Origin: an uncultured Lachnospiraceae bacterium
GTDB taxonomy: Bacteria; Bacillota; Clostridia; Lachnospirales; Lachnospiraceae
NCBI GenBank assembly: GCA_902768735.1
Contig: CACXMK010000028.1
Location: forward strand, 1-34,368
Length of the DNA stretch: 34,368 bases
Direction of reading: 5' to 3'
Part shown: positions 30,534 through 34,368 of the stretch, one piece after another
How the letters are laid out: every line of letters begins with the position of its first letter
Position numbering within the stretch: position 1 is the first letter of the stretch
Notes under the pieces: generated by a model
Told to the model about the DNA's origin: nothing
Seen by the model: only the letters and a program-made list of their open reading frames with translations
Databases searched by the model: none
Made by a program: the position numbers and the translations under genes

Positions 30534-31298
30534 ATGGCAGACAAGAATACAGAAGGCCGTAAGGGCGGCGTACGCGTTAAAGCGGGCGTGCTTCCCGGCG
30601 TTCGAGAGATCAAAAGGCCTGATTTTACCAAAAAGGCCGCGGACATCGAGAAAGCCGAGGCGGAGAGAGTCCTTATGCAGGGAGAGAATACTGACGCAGC
30701 GGACGAGGCGGCAGTGAAGGCATCCCTTGAGGCGCAGGCTGAAGGCGGCGAGGATGCGCAGCTCGACGAGAGCGCGATCACGGACGAACCCTTATGGTAT
30801 GTAGCCCACACTTATTCCGGCTATGAGAATAAGGTAAAGATCAATATCGAGAAGACGATCGAGAACCGGCATCTGGAGAACCAGATCTTTGAGGTCCGCG
30901 TTCCCATGCAGGATGTGGTCGAAGTCAAGAACGGCACGAAGAAGAACGTCTCCAAGAAGATGTTCCCCGGATATGTACTCGTCAACATGATCATGAATGA
31001 CGATACATGGTACGTGGTCCGCAACACGCGCGGCGTGACCGGATTCGTGGGACCGGGAAGCAAACCCGTTCCGCTGACGGAGGCGGAGATGAAGTCCCTC
31101 GGGATCCACACCGGCAGCATTACGGTGGACTTCGAAGTCGGCGATTCCGTTACAGTTGTGGCGGGAATCTGGAAAGACACAGTCGGACAGGTCACAAAGA
31201 TCGACTTCAACAAGCAGACGACCACGATCAGGGTCGAGATGTTCGGCAGCGATGTCCCTGTGGAGATCAGCTTTGCCGAGGTAAGGAAACTGGGGTAA
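30534..31298 (+). CDS. nusG: transcription termination/antitermination factor NusG, N-terminally extended
   Basis: A NusG NGN domain runs from W88 (LWYVAHTYSGYENKVK) to about 195, and the C-terminal KOW domain follows (FEVGDSVTVVAGIWKDTVGQV). It links RNA polymerase to Rho or the ribosome. The usual length is about 175-180 residues; here residues 1-85 are an extra acidic, Ala/Glu-rich segment with a basic start (KNTEGRKGGVRVKAG) and no recognisable fold. A later ATG cannot replace the start, because GAGGT lies just before 30534. The KOW loop has AGIWKDTVG where most relatives have a GPF/GPLxGFxG pattern. Confidence 0.93.
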   Translation: MADKNTEGRKGGVRVKAGVLPGVREIKRPDFTKKAADIEKAEAERVLMQGENTDAADEAAVKASLEAQAEGGEDAQLDESAITDEPLWYVAHTYSGYENKVKINIEKTIENRHLENQIFEVRVPMQDVVEVKNGTKKNVSKKMFPGYVLVNMIMNDDTWYVVRNTRGVTGFVGPGSKPVPLTEAEMKSLGIHTGSITVDFEVGDSVTVVAGIWKDTVGQVTKIDFNKQTTTIRVEMFGSDVPVEISFAEVRKLG

Positions 31299-31396
31299 TT
31301 TCCAGCATAACGGTAACTCTTCAGCACACCGGGGCACAAGGTCCGGACCGCTGAATGATTACATAAAGAAACAGACGGGCAACACCGTCACAGACA

Positions 31397-31429
31397 GTGG
31401 GAGCAGCGAAAGCTGCGAAAGAATACCAC
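31397..31429 (+). promoter_or_regulatory. L1-type ribosomal protein leader before rplK
   Basis: GTGG (31397-31400) pairs with CCAC (31426-31429). An asymmetric internal loop (GA on the left; GAAAGAATA on the right) and a GCAGC-GAAA-GCTGC hairpin lie inside. This mimics the L1-binding site of 23S rRNA, so ribosomal protein L1 (RplA) probably represses rplK-rplA translation by binding here. The rplK ribosome binding site follows directly. Confidence 0.75.
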
Positions 31430-31441
31430 AAAGGAGGAAAC

Positions 31442-31867
31442 ATGGCAAAGAAAGTTACTGGTTACGTCAAACTGCAGATTCCGGCAGGCAAGGCAACTCC
31501 CGCTCCGCCGGTAGGTCCCGCACTTGGACAGCACGGTGTCAACATCATGGAGTTCACCAAGCAGTTCAACGCGAAGACTGCAGACAAGGGTGATCTGATC
31601 ATCCCTGTAGTTATCACTGTCTATTCAGACAGATCTTTCAGTTTCATCACGAAGACTCCGCCGGCTCCCGTTCTGCTCAAAAAGGCAGCGGGCCTTGCGA
31701 AGGCCTCCGGTGTTCCGAACAAGCAGAAGGTCGGTTCTGTCACCAAGGCTCAGATCAAAGAGATCGCCGAGCTGAAAATGCCCGATCTCAATGCCGCTTC
31801 TCTCGAAGCCGCAATGAGCATGATCGAAGGAACTGCCAAGAGCATGGGAATCACAGTCACAGAGTGA
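31442..31867 (+). CDS. rplK: 50S ribosomal protein L11
   Basis: The ATG at 31442 has an AAAGGAGG site; the upstream GTG in frame at 31397 lies inside the L1 leader and is not used. The protein is 141 residues ([30 protein letters not shown]...), the normal length. It forms the GTPase-associated centre of the ribosome with 23S rRNA. rplA follows after 24 bp. Confidence 0.97.
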   Translation: MAKKVTGYVKLQIPAGKATPAPPVGPALGQHGVNIMEFTKQFNAKTADKGDLIIPVVITVYSDRSFSFITKTPPAPVLLKKAAGLAKASGVPNKQKVGSVTKAQIKEIAELKMPDLNAASLEAAMSMIEGTAKSMGITVTE

Positions 31868-31891
31868 GCTGTCACACAGGAGGATTAAAAG

Positions 31892-32581
31892 ATGAAGCAC
31901 GGAAAGAAATATGCGGAAGCTGCAAAGCTTGTTGACCGCACTAAACTTTATGAGCCCGAAGAGGCGATCGCGCTTGCAAAACAGACCGCAGTCGCGAAAT
32001 TCGATGAGACGATCGAGATCCATATCCGCACAAGCTGCGATGGCCGTCATGCCGACCAGCAGATCCGCGGAGCAGTCGTTCTTCCCGCAGGTACCGGCAA
32101 GAAGGTCAGAGTTCTGGTCTTTGCCAAGGGCGCGAAGCTCGACGAGGCACAGGCAGCAGGCGCTGATTACGTCGGCGGCCAGGAGCTCCTTCCCAGGATC
32201 CAGAATGAGGGATGGCTCGATTTTGACGTTGTAGTCGCAACACCTGATATGATGAGCGTTGTCGGCCGTCTGGGCCGTATCCTTGGACCTAAGGGCCTGA
32301 TGCCCAACCCGAAGGCCGGCACAGTTACCATGGACGTCACCAAGGCGATCAACGATATCAAAGCCGGTAAGATCGAATACAGACTTGACAAGTCCAACAT
32401 CATTCACTGCCCGATCGGCAAGGCTTCCTTCACACAGGAGCAGCTGATGCAGAACTATGACGCGCTGATGGCAGCGATCGTCAAGGCGAAACCCGCGGCA
32501 GTCAAGGGTCAGTATCTCAAGAGCATTTCTGTCGCGAGCAGCATGGGCCCCGGCGTAAAGGTCATTGCGAACCGCTATTAA
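31892..32581 (+). CDS. rplA: 50S ribosomal protein L1
   Basis: A 229-residue protein, the normal length ([20 protein letters not shown]...; [19 protein letters not shown] near residue 130). It forms the L1 stalk and is the likely repressor acting at the leader before rplK. A strong GGAGG site is upstream. A terminator hairpin follows, so transcription of rplK-rplA ends here. Confidence 0.97.
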   Translation: MKHGKKYAEAAKLVDRTKLYEPEEAIALAKQTAVAKFDETIEIHIRTSCDGRHADQQIRGAVVLPAGTGKKVRVLVFAKGAKLDEAQAAGADYVGGQELLPRIQNEGWLDFDVVVATPDMMSVVGRLGRILGPKGLMPNPKAGTVTMDVTKAINDIKAGKIEYRLDKSNIIHCPIGKASFTQEQLMQNYDALMAAIVKAKPAAVKGQYLKSISVASSMGPGVKVIANRY

Positions 32582-32603
32582 GATTTTTATTGAGAAAAGC
32601 AGG

Positions 32604-32633
32604 AAAAGGAGTTCATACAGAACTCCTTTTCTT
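32604..32633 (+). terminator. terminator after rplA
   Basis: AAAAGGAGTTC (32604-32614) pairs with GAACTCCTTTT (32620-32630), with an ATACA loop. The arm ends in TTTT and is followed by CTT. Confidence 0.88.
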
Positions 32634-32642
32634 GTGCGATAA

Positions 32643-32685
32643 GCCGGTAAGCGCAGCTCGTGCCTGCACGCAGATGCATACCGGC
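32643..32685 (+). promoter_or_regulatory. structured leader upstream of the capA-like gene
   Basis: GCCGGTA (32643-32649) pairs with TACCGGC (32679-32685), enclosing a CGTG/CACG stem. A second possible stem, CCCGG with CGGGG around TTTTT, lies at about 32717-32731. No known riboswitch is recognised. Confidence 0.4.
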
Positions 32686-32738
32686 AAACGGTCAATCGAG
32701 TAGGAGTCCCTCCTGCCCGGTTTTTCGGGGAGAACACG

Positions 32739-34019
32739 ATGAGCAGTAGTACAAAAAACTCAGTTTCTCTGATCCTGGCGGCGCTTATCGCTGTGGCAGC
32801 TCTTTTTGGAAAGGTGACAGCACTCGCCGCGCAGACCGGCGCCCCGGAGAAGAATACGAACCGGACGATCGCGGAAGTACTGCCCGGGATCTTTTCGGAA
32901 GCAGGGCGTACCGCAGAGGAACAGGCGCGCGAAATTGCCAAAACAGTGAAAGCCGACGCAATGATCCCTGCGGACGGAAGAAGCGCCGTCATCACATCTT
33001 CCGGGAAGGTCCTTCACAGGTCCGACGGAAAGTGGGTCCTCCCGGAGAAAAAACCGGCGTCGGACAGCGAGATCACGATCGTGTTTACCGGGGACATCAT
33101 CTTTGACACCCGGCAGAACCCGTGGAGCTCCATCGCGTATTCGGACGGGATCGAGGCGTGTTTTGACGACGAGACATGGGAGACGCTGACAGACGCGGAT
33201 TTTCTGGTCGTGAACAACGAGTTCCCGTATACGGACAGGGGAACCCCCACGCCGGACAAGACTTTTACGTTCCGCTGCCCGCCGGAGACAGCTGCCTGGA
33301 TCAAAGAGATGGGGGCGGACATCGCGGCGCTCGCTAACAACCACATCTATGACTATGGCTGGGACGGCGTGATGGACACGTTCGACACGCTCGATGAGGA
33401 GGGGATCCCTTACATCGGCGCCGGAAGAGACCTGAAAGACGCTGAACAGACGGCTTACTGCATTGCGAACGGCTTGACGGTGGCGATCCTGAACGCCACC
33501 GAGATCGAGCGGTATGAGAACCCGGACACGAGAGGCGCGGGAGAAGACAGCCCGGGCGTATTCCGCTGTCTCGATGTCACACGGCTCTGCGAGAAGGTCA
33601 GAGAGGCGAAGGAGAAAGCGGACCTTTGCATCGTGTTCGCCCACTGGGGAACGGAGAGGATGCCGTCGGCGGACTGGAGCCAGATCTCCAAGGCGCAGGA
33701 ACTCGCTGACGCCGGTGCGGACCTGATCGTCGGCGCGCACCCGCATGTCCTGCAAAACATAGAATACGTGGACGGCGTTCCGGTCTTCTATAGCCTCGGC
33801 AATTACTTTTTTGGCGCGGCTGCCCGGGACACAGGTGTGCTCCGGGTGACGATCGACACGAAAGACGCGTCCATCAGCTCCCTGCAGTTCATCCCTATGC
33901 TGCAATACCGCGGCGTCAGCACGATGGAAGGGAGCGAAAAGGAGAGGGTCCTCGACGAGATGCGCGCGGTTTCGCCCGGCGTTGATATAGACGAGGACGG
34001 ATTCTTTACAGAAGAGTAA
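32739..34019 (+). CDS. CapA/PgsA family metallophosphatase-like protein
   Basis: A 426-residue exported protein with an N-terminal signal or anchor (SVSLILAALIAVAALFGKV), an approximately 90-residue linker, and a CapA domain from about 110. Motifs: TGDI, VVNNEFPY (NLE in most), ADIAALANNHIYDYG, HWGTE, VGAHPHVLQ and YSLGNYFFG, i.e. the set of conserved D, N, H residues of the family. CapA/PgsA proteins take part in poly-gamma-glutamate or capsule synthesis, but most genomic copies have no assigned role. Placement is unusual: the gene sits between rplA and rplJ, which are normally adjacent. GGGGAGAA precedes the ATG. The rplJ promoter lies downstream. Confidence 0.87.
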   Translation: MSSSTKNSVSLILAALIAVAALFGKVTALAAQTGAPEKNTNRTIAEVLPGIFSEAGRTAEEQAREIAKTVKADAMIPADGRSAVITSSGKVLHRSDGKWVLPEKKPASDSEITIVFTGDIIFDTRQNPWSSIAYSDGIEACFDDETWETLTDADFLVVNNEFPYTDRGTPTPDKTFTFRCPPETAAWIKEMGADIAALANNHIYDYGWDGVMDTFDTLDEEGIPYIGAGRDLKDAEQTAYCIANGLTVAILNATEIERYENPDTRGAGEDSPGVFRCLDVTRLCEKVREAKEKADLCIVFAHWGTERMPSADWSQISKAQELADAGADLIVGAHPHVLQNIEYVDGVPVFYSLGNYFFGAAARDTGVLRVTIDTKDASISSLQFIPMLQYRGVSTMEGSEKERVLDEMRAVSPGVDIDEDGFFTEE

Positions 34020-34084
34020 TCCCCGGACGAAAACTTCAGGCTAAAACTCTGAACAATAAAAACCCGGAACAATAAAAAAACCAC

Positions 34085-34113
34085 TTGACAAATACAGAGT
34101 CAGATGATAAGGT
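34085..34113 (+). promoter_or_regulatory. promoter for rplJ
   Basis: TTGACA at 34085-34090 matches the -35 consensus. TAAGGT (34108-34113) is a weak -10 with 17-bp spacing. The L10 leader follows. Confidence 0.75.
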
Positions 34114-34127
34114 TTGTTAGGTTATAA

Positions 34128-34306
34128 GCCAAGCCGAAGACAGCAGGTGCCGAAAGGCGTAAAGAGCGATCTGCCTGCCGAGGATGTGGAAAAAAGCTGA
34201 CGGGTGCAGTAATGCACTCAATCCGCAGATCTGTATTTTCTCCCCGTCTTCGTGAAGACGGGGTTTTTCTTCGTTTCGGCTCCAAAATCTATAAGGAGGT
34301 AACAAA
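34128..34306 (+). promoter_or_regulatory. L10 ribosomal protein leader with attenuator
   Basis: The sequence between the promoter and rplJ carries the paired GCAGGTGCCG / CTGCCTGCC elements and the AGGATG segment of the L10(L12)-binding leader found in Firmicutes. A terminator hairpin follows: CCCCGTCTT (34242-34250) with AAGACGGGG (34255-34263) and five T. L10 binding controls whether transcription proceeds into rplJ. The rplJ ribosome binding site AAGGAGG is at 34293-34299. Confidence 0.85.
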
Positions 34307-34368
34307 ATGGCAAAGGTTGAATTGAAGCAGCCGGTCGTACAGGAGATTTCCAAGGCGATCGAAGGCGC
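34307..34368 (+). CDS. rplJ: 50S ribosomal protein L10, 3' truncated by the window
   Basis: Only the first 20 codons are present (MAKVELKQPVVQEISKAIEG), matching L10 starts of Clostridia. AAGGAGG is 7 nt before the ATG. L10 anchors the L7/L12 stalk. The rest of the gene lies outside the window. Confidence 0.95.
   Translation, partial: MAKVELKQPVVQEISKAIEG

Noticed and set aside
32640-32738. tRNA or known riboswitch upstream of capA
   Set aside because: The pairing does not form a cloverleaf, and no conserved riboswitch core is visible.

Overview
The window is about 34.4 kb of chromosomal, GC-rich DNA from an anaerobic Firmicute, most likely a Lachnospiraceae-like Clostridium relative. This rests on the rpmG-secE-nusG-rplK-rplA-rplJ block, a DUF4317 protein, a CBS/DRTGG family II pyrophosphatase, a NiaR-type 3H repressor, a YhaO/YhaN pair, strong AGGAGG-type ribosome binding sites and protein identities seen by eye. 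No database search was possible. There is no prophage, transposase, CRISPR array or tRNA that I can support.

Layout. 1-8.6 kb (mostly +): a 5'-truncated L,D-transpeptidase, a MATE exporter, a His-rich CsoR-type copper sensor, an AGE/YihS-type sugar isomerase, a membrane-anchored D,D-carboxypeptidase, a DUF3592-like membrane protein and a rhomboid protease. 8.7-12.2 kb: a DUF4317 protein (-), a broken S1-domain gene (+), a secreted CAP-domain protein and an ADP-ribose-type NUDIX hydrolase. 12.4-17.9 kb (-): a translationally coupled cassette of a 597-residue HTH protein and a YhaO/SbcD-type nuclease, then a YhaN-type ATPase. 18.5-24.9 kb (+): a WYL regulator; a three-gene cluster with an unknown protein, a membrane-anchored acylphosphatase and a NUDIX-TM-VanY fusion; the pyrophosphatase; a zinc-ribbon protein and a 45-residue membrane peptide. 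25-26.8 kb (-): a PTS_EIIC_2/PfoR-type membrane protein and a NiaR-type repressor, with a clean operator between them. 27-30 kb (+): an orphan ABC substrate-binding lipoprotein, an XRE regulator and UDP-galactopyranose mutase. 30-34.4 kb (+): rpmG, secE, nusG (N-terminally extended), an L1-type mRNA leader, rplK, rplA, an inserted capA-like gene, an L10 leader and the start of rplJ.

The most striking non-genic feature is the number of unrelated structured repeats in intergenic DNA. They include a six-site, mirror-symmetric array at 2903-3221, a 71-bp x5 hairpin array at 5.2-5.5 kb, a 73-bp array between yhaO and yhaN, a 23-bp x6 minisatellite at 12.3 kb, a 16/19-bp array at 1.35 kb and a helically phased 17-bp array in front of the WYL gene. 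Several coding regions also carry in-frame tandem repeats, so repeat expansion seems common in this genome.

The best biological leads are: the symmetric array beside the copper sensor; the MutT-VanY transmembrane fusion; a putative NiaR operator that suggests a vitamin-related role for the PTS_EIIC_2 protein; the HTH-YhaO-YhaN cassette; and the capA gene placed between rplA and rplJ.
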